Positions 50,640-58,291 of a DNA stretch of 64,000 bases are shown here, piece after piece. The DNA comes from Caldilineaceae bacterium. Its GTDB lineage: Bacteria; Chloroflexota; Anaerolineae; Caldilineales; Caldilineaceae. The stretch covers positions 181,584-245,583 of the forward strand of contig JALHQH010000014.1 in assembly GCA_022842065.1 (NCBI GenBank), read 5' to 3'. Numbering within the stretch: the first letter of the stretch is position 1; each line of letters opens with the position of its first letter. Under the pieces are notes generated by a model that was given only the letters and a program-made list of their open reading frames with translations, did not search any database and had not been told where the DNA came from. Made by a program: the position numbers and the translations under genes.

Positions 50640-51824
50640 ATGACCTCACGCATTGTCTTGGTTGCCCCGTTTGGGCTGGGCCAGAAAACGACAGTTTGGG
50701 CAAGAACGTTGCCGTTGGCACGGGGTCTGGTCGCGCGCGGTCAGCAGGTAACGATTGTGATTCCGCCATGGGATACCCCGGCGGACAGTGGGCGCGTCTG
50801 GGTAGAGGGCGGCGTCGCGGTGGTCAATGTGCGGCTGGGGGGCGGGTTACCGACGATCCTCTGGCGGATGATGCAGGTGATCGACCAGGCACAGCCCGAC
50901 CTTGTCCACATTGTTAAGCCACGCGCCCATGCAGGGCTGGTGCAGTGGTTACTCTGGCAACGGCGGCGGTTGACTGGGCGCGGGCCACGGATTCTGCTTG
51001 ATGTGGATGATTGGGAGCAGGCCTGGGCGGCGATCAACCACTACCCACCGCTAGTGGCCCGTTTTCTCGCCTGGCAGGAAGAGTGGGGCATTCGCCACGC
51101 CGACGGCATCAGCGCGGCCAGCCAGTGGTTGGTGACACGGGTTAAGGGCTATAGCCCCCAAACGCCCCTCTGTTACCTGCCGAATGGGATCACCAAACCG
51201 CAAGGCGCACCGGTGATGTCACCACCAGCAAGCGCAACCCCTATAGCACCCCACCAGATCTTCTTTTTTAGCCGTTACGTAGAAGTGTCGCCCGCGTGGC
51301 TGGCAGAATTTTGGGGTGCGCTTCATAGCCAGCAGCCGGATACAACCCTGGTCGTCTTTGGCGATGCGCTGCAATCTGATCGACCGGCAGCCTTTCAACA
51401 GGCGATGCAGGCGCATAATCCCGTCACAGCCGCCCAGGTGAGTTGGCAACCCTATGCGGCGGACGCCGTTGAACGCCTCTATGCCCAGAGCAGTTGCGCC
51501 ATTTTCCCTTCCGATCAGAGCCCGTTACACGAAGCAAAGTGTAGTGTGCGGTTGGCGAACACCCTGTTGCGCGGCGTGCCCGTGGTGGCCAGTGCCGTGG
51601 GGGAGCAGCAATTCTATGGGGCCGATGGTGCAGCCGCGTTGGTTCCTGCCGGGGCAACGCCCGCCGCGTTTGCGCAGGTGGTGGTCGGGGTGCTGAAGAA
51701 TCCACACGCGCGCCTGTTACAGCAAGCAAATGCTGAGTCACGCCTGCTGCGGGAGTATGATTGGGACAAGTTGAGTGGGCAACTGGCCAAATTTTATGAA
51801 AAGCAAATACTACGGCAACGTTAA
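50640..51824 (+). CDS. GT4/GT-B fold glycosyltransferase
   Basis: A 394-residue cytoplasmic glycosyltransferase. The N-terminal Rossmann domain starts IVLVAPFGLGQKTTVWARTLPLARGLVARGHQ-like, with LVHIVKPRAH and LLDVDDWEQAW. The C-terminal nucleotide-sugar domain has IFFFSRYVEVSPAWL, LVVFGDALQ, SSCAIFPSDQSPLHEAKCSVRLANTLLRGVPVVAS and a Glu (HEAKCSV) in the position of the donor-binding motif. It adds a sugar to a lipid, polymer or natural product. It is about 50 bases after the unknown gene, likely the same operon as rdgB. The donor and acceptor are unknown. Confidence 0.83.
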   Translation: MTSRIVLVAPFGLGQKTTVWARTLPLARGLVARGQQVTIVIPPWDTPADSGRVWVEGGVAVVNVRLGGGLPTILWRMMQVIDQAQPDLVHIVKPRAHAGLVQWLLWQRRRLTGRGPRILLDVDDWEQAWAAINHYPPLVARFLAWQEEWGIRHADGISAASQWLVTRVKGYSPQTPLCYLPNGITKPQGAPVMSPPASATPIAPHQIFFFSRYVEVSPAWLAEFWGALHSQQPDTTLVVFGDALQSDRPAAFQQAMQAHNPVTAAQVSWQPYAADAVERLYAQSSCAIFPSDQSPLHEAKCSVRLANTLLRGVPVVASAVGEQQFYGADGAAALVPAGATPAAFAQVVVGVLKNPHARLLQQANAESRLLREYDWDKLSGQLAKFYEKQILRQR

Positions 51825-51972
51825 AATTAGATGATAAAGAAGGTATATAGAAGCTGTTCTAGAAAGATCGGCGTACAGAGTAACCCATCCGCGCCTCCTG
51901 AATCCGCGCCTATAGAACCGGCCGCCATCCTAATTTTAATGTTGCACGTAAATACAATCGGAATCTGGTGAT

Positions 51973-52233
51973 ATGGCCACGCAAATCCTAGAACAACCTA
52001 GTTTGAATCATTTATTAAAGGCATTAGCTAATTTTATCAAATTACCGGCTAAGAAGATGTGGATCGATTATGATGATGAGGTGGACGTGCGCTATGTCCA
52101 TTTTGAAGAAAAACCCTCCTCTACCCATAGTGAAATGACAGAGGAGGGGATTATCCTTGATTATCGTGAAGAACAGCTGGTGGGTTTGACCATCCTAGAG
52201 GCATCACAACGAGAAACAGCTGAGTTAGTGTAA
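51973..52233 (+). CDS. DUF2283 family protein
   Basis: An 86-residue protein with the DUF2283 pattern: WIDYDDEVDVRYVHFEE, then EEGIILDYREEQLVGLTILEAS. Standalone DUF2283 proteins often accompany DUF4258 and are thought to be antitoxins. No DUF4258 gene is adjacent here. The tail lies 20 bases from the convergent trmI stop. No clear ribosome site precedes the ATG. Confidence 0.75.
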   Translation: MATQILEQPSLNHLLKALANFIKLPAKKMWIDYDDEVDVRYVHFEEKPSSTHSEMTEEGIILDYREEQLVGLTILEASQRETAELV

Positions 52234-52253
52234 CCACCAGCTGCGATTTAATC

Positions 52254-53264
52254 CTACCCCGGCAGCGGCAAGCGCGGGTATTTCTTGCCGCCATTATCAC
52301 GCTCTTCATTGCGGCGCACCTCTTCTTCGGCAACCTGGGCCTCAAACTGTTTGCGTGCGCGATACCGTTGACGTTCACGGATGTGCCAAAGTGACGTGTC
52401 AACGGTTTTGGCAACCGGGCGGGCAAAGATCAGGTAACCGGTGTGCGCGATCATGTTATCTTCTGGGCGCAGGCGGTCAGGGATCGGTTTGTAGGCCCGG
52501 AGGATCAGCTCCTCCACCCCGATCTCAATAAAATATTGCTCTTCCAGCGCGCTCAACATGGCGGTGACCTGATTGGTAGTGGGTACCAGGGTGGCAAAAA
52601 AGCCGCCAGGGCGCAAGGCCGCCCGCACCTGCTCTAAAAAGCGCCACGGCTCACGCATGTCTAACATCACCGCATCGACATTCTCCTGCTTAAAGCCATC
52701 CGCGGCCGAGCCTTCAAACATCTCCACATGGCGCAATAACCCCACGCGTTCCAGGTTACGCCGTGCCAGTTGATGATTTTCACTGCGGGACTCATAGGTG
52801 TAAATTGTCCCCGTCGGCGCGACGGCCCAAGCCAGGGCAGTGGTCAATACACCGCTGCCCGTTCCCGCCTCGATCACCCGGCTGCCGGCGCGCAGACTCA
52901 GGCGGTGCACCAGATAGGCCGCGTCCTTGGGGTAAATGATCTGTGTGCCACGGCGCAGATGGGTCATCAGATCGCCCAGCCCTGGCTCTAATACAAGGGC
53001 CGATTGGCCCAACTGGCTGCGCACTTCTGCCCCCCATTGCAGGCCGATCAGATCGTTGTGCAGGTAGATGCCCTGATGGGTATGGTGCTGGTTGTGCGGT
53101 TGCAACTTGATCAGATAGCGCTTATGATCAGTGGTCACCATCAGGATCAGATCACCGGCGGCGGTCAGCGCGCGGCCGCTTTTAAACCAGGTAAAGGGCA
53201 CTTCGCTCCCAGGCTGGCTTTGTTCAATTTGGGTAGTCGTTTCGGCAGCAGTAGACACAGGCAA
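52254..53264 (-). CDS. trmI: tRNA (adenine(58)-N1)-methyltransferase TrmI
   Basis: A 336-residue SAM-dependent methyltransferase that makes m1A58 in the T-loop of tRNA, stabilising it. The N-terminal beta domain contains RGTQIIYPKDAAYLVHRLSLRAGSRVIEAGTGSG, in which the Y-P-K-D and EAGTGSG (about 132-138) motifs are diagnostic. Motif IV is VDAVMLDMREPW. The C-terminal 40 residues are charged. The start is TTG at 53264 or GTG at 53258; no ATG fits. It stands alone on this strand between DUF2283 and a lipoprotein gene. Confidence 0.88.
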   Translation of the reverse strand: MPVSTAAETTTQIEQSQPGSEVPFTWFKSGRALTAAGDLILMVTTDHKRYLIKLQPHNQHHTHQGIYLHNDLIGLQWGAEVRSQLGQSALVLEPGLGDLMTHLRRGTQIIYPKDAAYLVHRLSLRAGSRVIEAGTGSGVLTTALAWAVAPTGTIYTYESRSENHQLARRNLERVGLLRHVEMFEGSAADGFKQENVDAVMLDMREPWRFLEQVRAALRPGGFFATLVPTTNQVTAMLSALEEQYFIEIGVEELILRAYKPIPDRLRPEDNMIAHTGYLIFARPVAKTVDTSLWHIRERQRYRARKQFEAQVAEEEVRRNEERDNGGKKYPRLPLPG

Positions 53265-53405
53265 CTTTCTATGGTTAGCCGATGCGGCTGGAAATTAGTC
53301 ATTCGTCATCGGTTGTCGGCAAGAGTGCCATTATACAGCTTTTCTTCGTAATACCGGAAACCAACGAGTTGACACAAGTGGCGCTCCATTGTAAAATGCG
53401 CTGGT

Positions 53406-53432
53406 GGTTGGGCACCATACCTCTGCCCAACC
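53406..53432. terminator. Small hairpin upstream of the lipoprotein gene
   Basis: GGTTGGGCA and TGCCCAACC (53406-53414 with 53424-53432) form a perfect 9-base stem. It lies in the leader region of the divergent lipoprotein gene; purpose unclear. Confidence 0.4.
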
Positions 53433-53536
53433 AAAGATTATCCTCTGCACCCGAAATTGATGCATAACAATTGTTCATTTTGCCATTAACTTTGCCATGT
53501 ACAATGGCTTTCACAAAACCCAGGGGGGTGGCTTTC

Positions 53537-54493
53537 ATGGTACGAACAAAATTATTGTGGCCGGCCTTACTCGTTCTTTTTGCATTGCTGGCCGTTGGTT
53601 GTGCGCCGCGCACCGGTGCCGGCGCAACTCCAGCCACAGAGGGAAGCGAACTTATCGTCGATCTGCCGGCGCTGGTCATCGATATTGACCAGGAAGGCAC
53701 GGCCAGCCTGGGTGGCGTCCCGGTCGATCAGCTGGGCGCGGCGTTGGGTGCTTCGCTGGCCGGGCTGAGCTTGCCGGCAGAACAGGTACAGTCGTTGGTC
53801 GATGCTGGGATCAGCCAGGTGGAGATCGGCACTGCCGCCACCGGGCTTAACTTGCTCGTCAATGATCAACCAATTCCTTCCTTGACCTGGGATGAGGCGT
53901 CGATTACCAATCTTACCGATCTGTTGGCCAACTGGCCCGATGCGGCCCTGGGGCCGGTTGGGTCGCTGCTGCCCTTGCTAACTGACTTGGGCGCTGGCGT
54001 CACCTTGCGTTTCCCGGCCGGTGGCGGAGCAGCTGCGACGGTGGACACCGCTGCCGTTGCCGCCGCACAAGAGGATTTCCTCTCGACGGCTGGTTCGCCG
54101 GCACGGATCAACTTGCCGATTAACTACAATGAAGATGGTAGCTTTAACATCGGCAGCATCAGTGGCGATGCCTTTACGCTGGCCACTGGTTTGCCGTTGG
54201 AAAGCCTGGCCCTGCCCCCCGAACGCTTGGCCCTTTATCAGAGTATGGGCATTGAAACCTTTACCATCCAAACCGATGGCGAAGGGATTCAGCTTGGCCT
54301 CAATGGCCAGCCGCTACCGATGGTCAGCTGGGGTGAGGGCCGTTTGGCCTATGCGTTACAGCTAGCCGTGCAAGCAGGCTTGGTTGGTGGTGGCGAAGGC
54401 GACAGCGAAGCGCTGAGTGGCCTGATCCAGCAACTGCTCCCCATTCTGCAGACGGCCGAAGTGAATGTGAATATCGTCTTCCCGCCACAGTAA
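53537..54493 (+). CDS. Lipoprotein with two tandem copies of an unassigned domain
   Basis: A 318-residue lipoprotein: signal VRTKLLWPALLVLFALLAVGCAP with C22 as the lipidated residue. The mature protein is two related modules of about 120 residues. Module 1 has LSLPAEQVQSLVDAGISQVEIGT, NLLVNDQPIPSLTWDE and LLPLLTDLGAGVTLRFP. Module 2 has LALPPERLALYQSMGIETFTIQT, QLGLNGQPLPMVSWGE and LLPILQTAEVNVNIVFP. The shared order shows an ancient duplication. I do not know this domain. No charged active-site cluster stands out, so a binding or structural role outside the membrane is likely. The start at 53537 follows a G-rich site. Confidence 0.8.
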   Translation: MVRTKLLWPALLVLFALLAVGCAPRTGAGATPATEGSELIVDLPALVIDIDQEGTASLGGVPVDQLGAALGASLAGLSLPAEQVQSLVDAGISQVEIGTAATGLNLLVNDQPIPSLTWDEASITNLTDLLANWPDAALGPVGSLLPLLTDLGAGVTLRFPAGGGAAATVDTAAVAAAQEDFLSTAGSPARINLPINYNEDGSFNIGSISGDAFTLATGLPLESLALPPERLALYQSMGIETFTIQTDGEGIQLGLNGQPLPMVSWGEGRLAYALQLAVQAGLVGGGEGDSEALSGLIQQLLPILQTAEVNVNIVFPPQ

Positions 54494-54527
54494 TATTAGC
54501 ATTCCGTCATATTGAAGGTAACAATCG

Positions 54528-54569
54528 AAAAGGCGAGGTGTGATCACAGTCACAGCCTCGCCTTTTTTT
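54528..54569 (+). terminator. Rho-independent terminator of the lipoprotein gene
   Basis: AAAAGGCGAGG (54528-54538) pairs with CCTCGCCTTTT (54556-54566), with a T run of seven. It lies 35 bases past the stop. Confidence 0.85.
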
Positions 54570-54576
54570 CCCGCTC

Positions 54577-54967
54577 AGGAACGAGGATTAAATTAGACCC
54601 CAAAGTTTCCTTTCGCAGCCCATTACAAGTTGTGCGTTTAACGACTAACCCCCTCCGCGCCGAATGGCGGTTGCCTTTTAGGCGCGTCCCCCTGGTAAGG
54701 GGAGGAACTGTGATCTCGTCAACCGTTCCCTCCCTTAGCAGGGGAGGGTTAGGGTCACTGCGATTAAGGTAAGCGACCTCACCCCTGCACCCAGTGGGTA
54801 CCCGCCTTTGGGAACCGCTCCAAGTTGGAGAGGAGAGCAATTCTCCCCCTCTCCGGCGCGGAGAGGGGGTCAGGGGGTGAGGTAGATCGGCCCCTCCTTC
54901 CTTAATCGCAGTGTGGGTTAGAGTGGGGTTAGTGGTTACTTGTGGGTTTAATAAAATCCTCGTTCCT
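54577..54967. repeat. About 390-bp composite repeat with AGGAACGAGGATT inverted ends
   Basis: AGGAACGAGGATTAAATTAG at the left matches the complement of the right end (54947-54967) at about 17 of the first 20 bases. Inside are several nested inverted repeats, including TTAATCGCAGTG/CACTGCGATTAA-like pairs, CCCTCCCTTAGCAGGGGAGGG of family D, and CTCTCC/GGAGAG stems. An open frame spans it but is repeat-derived. It is probably a composite MITE. Confidence 0.65.
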
Positions 54968-54981
54968 AAGATTCCCGCCAA

Positions 54982-55647
54982 CTAACGTAAAAATGCTGAT
55001 CGCCCAGCCCCTCGTACCGTAGTGATCAGCGGCGGCAACATCTCGGGATTGAAACCTGCGGTTCTTAGCCCAACCTCCACTTCAGGGGCGGTATCGGCCT
55101 GGATCGCAACTTTGTAAAGTTGTGCCCCAAAGCGAGTTTGCAGGTCGGTAAAGGCATGAATCAGTCCGGCCGGGTTAACCCCGCGTGTAACATACTCACA
55201 GTTGAGGAAATCAATGCGGCGCTGAATCCACATCGTCGCGCTGGCATTACGGCCTAAGGCCCGTCCGGGAATGCGCCCTTGATGCCAAAAGAGTTCAGCC
55301 TGGACGCGTTGAGTCAGCACCCCCTGAATGACAAGGCGCGGTGGTTGACGTGCGGCCAGTCGCCAAGGCCAGATTAGTGGGTTAGCACCAGTGTGATAGG
55401 CAATCGTGAGCCGTTGAAAGGGTTCTGGTGCCGGCTGAAGTTGGGCAAAGAAACCATTTGGCCCTGGGCCCTGACTAATGATAACGCCATTGCGTGTGCT
55501 CTCACGTAGGGTGTCCAACAGCGCTTGGCCGCGCCGCACATTGTAGACGGCCGTGAAGACCCAGATCACAATCAGTAGGGCAATGATTACGGTGATCACC
55601 AGCAACCCCAGCGATGTTTGTACCCAACGTAATGCCAAATCAATCAT
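54982..55647 (-). CDS. Single-pass membrane protein of unknown function
   Basis: A 221-residue protein with one N-terminal helix (LGLLVITVIIALLIVIWVFTAVYNV, about 14-38) and a soluble remainder rich in Arg, Gly and Thr. Recognisable stretches are RLTIAYHTGANPLIWPWRLAARQPPRLVIQG and ATMWIQRRIDFLNCEYVTRG. I cannot assign a domain. It lies divergent to the YbaK-like gene. Orientation of the soluble part cannot be decided: the positive residues after the helix (VRRGQ) suggest it is cytoplasmic. Confidence 0.65.
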   Translation of the reverse strand: MIDLALRWVQTSLGLLVITVIIALLIVIWVFTAVYNVRRGQALLDTLRESTRNGVIISQGPGPNGFFAQLQPAPEPFQRLTIAYHTGANPLIWPWRLAARQPPRLVIQGVLTQRVQAELFWHQGRIPGRALGRNASATMWIQRRIDFLNCEYVTRGVNPAGLIHAFTDLQTRFGAQLYKVAIQADTAPEVEVGLRTAGFNPEMLPPLITTVRGAGRSAFLR

Positions 55648-55757
55648 GTTTTATCCGTTACTGAATCTATGGTAAGCAGCCCGCGGCTCTGCAAGATACC
55701 CCAGTTATGGGGCGGACGGCAAGTGGACTTGCGGTGTATTGAAAATTGAGTGTGCCG

Positions 55758-56240
55758 ATGGACTTCAAGAATAATGTGACCCGCTTTTTAGAGAGTAAGA
55801 AGGTCAATTACCAGGTTTTTACATACGACTATGAGGCCGGTGTCCGTTCTGCGGTCGAGGTGGCGGCCGCGATTGGGCTGCCCCCCGCACAGGTCTTCAA
55901 AACCCTGGTTACCCTGCCCGACGATCCCAAACGCAAGCCAATGCTGGTTGTCATCCCTGGGCCGGAGACCCTCGATCTCAAACTTTTTGCCAAAGGGGCC
56001 AAGCTCAAAAAGAGCAAGATGGCCGCCCATACCGACGCCGAAGCACTCACTGGTTTGCAGACGGGAGGCATCAGCCCCTTGGCGCTGATCAACAAAGGTT
56101 TTGATGTCTTCATTGATGACCGCGCTACCCGTTTTGAGAAGATCGCGCTGAGTGCCGGTCAACGTGGCGCGAATGTCTTGGTGGGGGTTAATGAGTTGAT
56201 CAAACTGACCCACGCGCGGTTGGTAAAGTTAAGCGAGTAG
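55758..56240 (+). CDS. ybaK: Cys-tRNA(Pro)/Cys-tRNA(Cys) deacylase, YbaK/EbsC family
   Basis: A 160-residue editing protein of the YbaK/EbsC (INS superfamily) type, which removes Cys wrongly loaded on tRNA(Pro). The sequence VAAAIGLPPAQVFKTLVTLPDD holds the conserved Lys, followed by PMLVVIPGPETLDLKLFAK, TGLQTGGISPLAL and VFIDDRATRFEKIALSAGQRGANV, which are the standard family blocks. The ATG at 55758 is likely; a TTG at 55746 is in frame. Its end overlaps the convergent enolase-superfamily gene by 12 bases. Confidence 0.9.
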   Translation: MDFKNNVTRFLESKKVNYQVFTYDYEAGVRSAVEVAAAIGLPPAQVFKTLVTLPDDPKRKPMLVVIPGPETLDLKLFAKGAKLKKSKMAAHTDAEALTGLQTGGISPLALINKGFDVFIDDRATRFEKIALSAGQRGANVLVGVNELIKLTHARLVKLSE

Positions 56241-57425
56241 ATCGATGGGTCGTTGGGGCACTGTGCCCCAACGACCCATAGATCTAAGCGATTCTGAAAT
56301 CAAGCTACGATCTAACTCCACGCCCAGCCCCGGCCCTTGGGGCACGGCGATGTAGCCTTCGGCATCCAAAACTGGCGGATTCATGAGCATGGTAAAGCCA
56401 TTCGTATACTCGCCAATCGGCGGGTCGTGCAGGGTCTCCAGGTAGGGCGCATGCGGCCACGAGGCGACCAGATGCAGGTGGGCGATGGTGCCCAGGCCGC
56501 GGCCCCCGTGGTGCGGGCAGATCTGGCGGTTGAACGCTTCGGCCAGGACGCCGATCTTGCGCAGGGTGGTAATCCCTTCACAGACCATACTTTCGGGCTG
56601 CAGCAGGTCATAGACTCCCTGCTCACACATTTGCAAAAATTCGTGGAAGTTGCGGTTGTTCTCCCCACCCGCAATCGGCATCGCTACCGCCGCGTTGATG
56701 CGCGCCAGGTCGGCAAAGGCAAAACGGGGCAACGGCTCCTCGAACCAGTAGACCCCCAGTTGATCCAACTCAATCGCCGTCTGCATGGCACGGTGGAAAG
56801 TCCACTGAATGCCCGGCTGCCAGTTGCCGCTCGACTGCGCTTGGTTGGCATCAACCATTACTTTCATGCGGTCACCGACCGCGTCGATCACCCGCTCGAC
56901 CAAGGCCAGATCCTCTTTCATCGTCTGGTAGTGGATCCGCAACTTGATCGCCTGCCAACCCTCATCAGCTAAACGCACGGCCAGATCGGCGCGCTCTTCT
57001 GGCGTAGACAGGCGCACCATACTGGCGTAGGCCGGCACCTTGTCTTTGCCCCCGCCCCAGAGTTTATAGAGCGGTTGCCCCGCCGCCTTGCCGATGATAT
57101 CCCAGAGGGCAATGTCAATGCCCGCCGCGCCCTGATAGGGCATTTGCGGCGCATAGTAACGCAGCGTCGACGTGTGCTGCTCCGTGTCAAAAGGATCCTT
57201 GCCGACCAAATGGGCCTTCGCCGCCTCGATCACCTGGGGATGCGCGCCAGGGCCAATGCCGCTAATCCCGCCGTCGGTGAAGATCTCGGTGACCGTGCCG
57301 CCGCCGAGGCTAAAGTGCATCTGGCGGCCCACATCCCACGCCGGCTCCATCGAGCCCAGCGCCTTGATGACACGCAATTTATGGAGTTTGATGTCGGTGA
57401 TTTTTAAGCGCGATTGGGTGCTCAT
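56229..57425 (-). CDS. Mandelate racemase/muconate lactonizing enzyme family protein 3
   Basis: A 398-residue enolase-superfamily enzyme with a complete active site: K161 and R163 (IKLRIH), D192 (MVDANQA), E239/E240 (WFEEPLP), E255 (GGENN), and a His in QICPHHGGRGLG. QGAAGIDIALWDIIGKAAGQPLYKLWGG is the family core. The Lys-x-Arg pair differs from racemase-type Lys-x-Lys and suggests dehydratase or lactonase-type chemistry. The stop codon overlaps the 3' end of ybaK on the other strand by 12 bases, and the C-terminal residues are encoded within a hairpin (56239-56285). A short leader upstream holds repeat family C. Confidence 0.85.
   Translation of the reverse strand: MSTQSRLKITDIKLHKLRVIKALGSMEPAWDVGRQMHFSLGGGTVTEIFTDGGISGIGPGAHPQVIEAAKAHLVGKDPFDTEQHTSTLRYYAPQMPYQGAAGIDIALWDIIGKAAGQPLYKLWGGGKDKVPAYASMVRLSTPEERADLAVRLADEGWQAIKLRIHYQTMKEDLALVERVIDAVGDRMKVMVDANQAQSSGNWQPGIQWTFHRAMQTAIELDQLGVYWFEEPLPRFAFADLARINAAVAMPIAGGENNRNFHEFLQMCEQGVYDLLQPESMVCEGITTLRKIGVLAEAFNRQICPHHGGRGLGTIAHLHLVASWPHAPYLETLHDPPIGEYTNGFTMLMNPPVLDAEGYIAVPQGPGLGVELDRSLISESLRSMGRWGTVPQRPIDLLA
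56239..56285. terminator. Coding-region hairpin at the ybaK/dehydratase overlap
   Basis: ATGGGTCGTTGGGGCA (56245-56260) pairs perfectly with 56264-56279 around CTG; AGATC and GATCT extend it with one mismatch. It follows ybaK as a terminator-like stem, while on the other strand it encodes part of the C terminus of the enolase-superfamily protein. Confidence 0.7.
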
Positions 57426-57565
57426 TGGTTGGGTTCCTCTAGTAAAGTGTATAGTCTTTCGATAGATTGGCGATAGGGACTTTATGTTACATTGTAATTC
57501 TTCCGGCAGTGTGGTGCAAGGTGCTGGAAAGCAGGGGTGTGTCCCAGAAAAGGGGCGCGGTTCAC

Positions 57566-57658
57566 AACGTCCCCGGCACAGGCGAAAAATTGGTTCGTCT
57601 GCGTACCATTTCCTCGCCTGTGCCGGGGACGTTTACTCCAAAATTGGGACGGACCCGA
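57566..57658. repeat. Dispersed repeat family C, copy 2
   Basis: AACGTCCCCGGCACAGGCGA (57566-57585) pairs perfectly with 57614-57633, followed by CCAAAATTGGGACGGACCCGA. Compare 21746-21836. It sits between the dehydratase promoter and the RING-like gene, in a 290-base gene-free stretch. Confidence 0.75.
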
Positions 57659-57713
57659 AAGCAGCACATTAACTGGAATTTTATCAACCCTATCAGCTAG
57701 CTTTGGAGGAACC

Positions 57714-58151
57714 ATGAGCGAAAAATATACCCATTTGCGTTGTCCCCGGTATCCATTGTGTCAAAATGATGAGGTAGATTCTCGTGTATTTCAATGCAAG
57801 CATGGTCATGTTTTCTGTGAACAATGTGCAAAACAGGAACTAAATTATTGGATTGGTCCAGAATGTGAACGTGATGAATTAGTGTTTGCTGGTGATTACA
57901 TCGGTAGGATTAGCAACTCGAGCGTAGAGGACGAAGAATGGCTTCGTGAAGATATGGTGGCAGAATTGCGCTACTGCCGTCATTGTCTATGTAACACGAG
58001 CGGGACCAGGGTATATCAGTGTAATGATGACCATATATTTTGCGAGGCTTGCCAGTACAAGTATTCTGGACACCAGATGCCGCTCTGCCCGATGGATGCT
58101 TGCAATCATATGCCAGGAAAAGCATTCAGGCATATTGGTACAATAATTTAA
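57714..58151 (+). CDS. Small protein with two RING-like zinc-binding motifs
   Basis: A 145-residue protein with two cysteine/histidine clusters of matching spacing. Motif 1: C10, C16, C28, H32, C35, C38, C51. Motif 2: C88, C91, C103, H107, C110, C113, C125, C130. Both show C-x11-C-x3-H-x2-C-x2-C, as in C3HC4 RING fingers, and VFQCKHGHVFCEQC and VYQCNDDHIFCEAC look strikingly like SIAH/SINA-type RINGs of eukaryotes. Between the motifs is an acidic region (SVEDEEWLRED). The ATG at 57714 follows GGAGGA. The gene is clearly more AT-rich than its neighbours, suggesting transfer. Zinc binding is likely; ubiquitin-ligase activity is not implied, as no E2 partner is visible. Confidence 0.7.
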   Translation: MSEKYTHLRCPRYPLCQNDEVDSRVFQCKHGHVFCEQCAKQELNYWIGPECERDELVFAGDYIGRISNSSVEDEEWLREDMVAELRYCRHCLCNTSGTRVYQCNDDHIFCEACQYKYSGHQMPLCPMDACNHMPGKAFRHIGTII

Positions 58152-58198
58152 ACATATTGCTCACTGTTTACCTATTCGTTGCACTGGCTTCTGCTGGA

Positions 58199-58287
58199 AT
58201 AACAGCTAGACGCTCTGCGTCATGTGCATGAGGTAGCGGACGCGGAGCGTCCAAGCGGCATCACGCCGCGGAGCAGCGTGACGAGTA
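58199..58287. repeat. Dispersed palindromic repeat, family B, copy 2
   Basis: GACGCTCTGCGTC and GACGCGGAGCGTCC form a stem, followed by CATCACGC/GCGTGACG and ACGAG, in the same order as copy 1 at 2701-2771, with a longer middle. It lies between the RING-like and lipase genes. Confidence 0.55.
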
Positions 58288-58291
58288 AAGG

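Noticed and set aside
54550..54981. 143-codon open frame on the minus strand
   Set aside because: It is made of inverted repeats (PHPLTPSP- and NPPLLREG-type peptides) and overlaps the terminator of the lipoprotein gene; this is a repeat artefact.
57537..57713. Extended start of the RING-like gene
   Set aside because: It reads through repeat family C; the ATG at 57714 follows GGAGGA.
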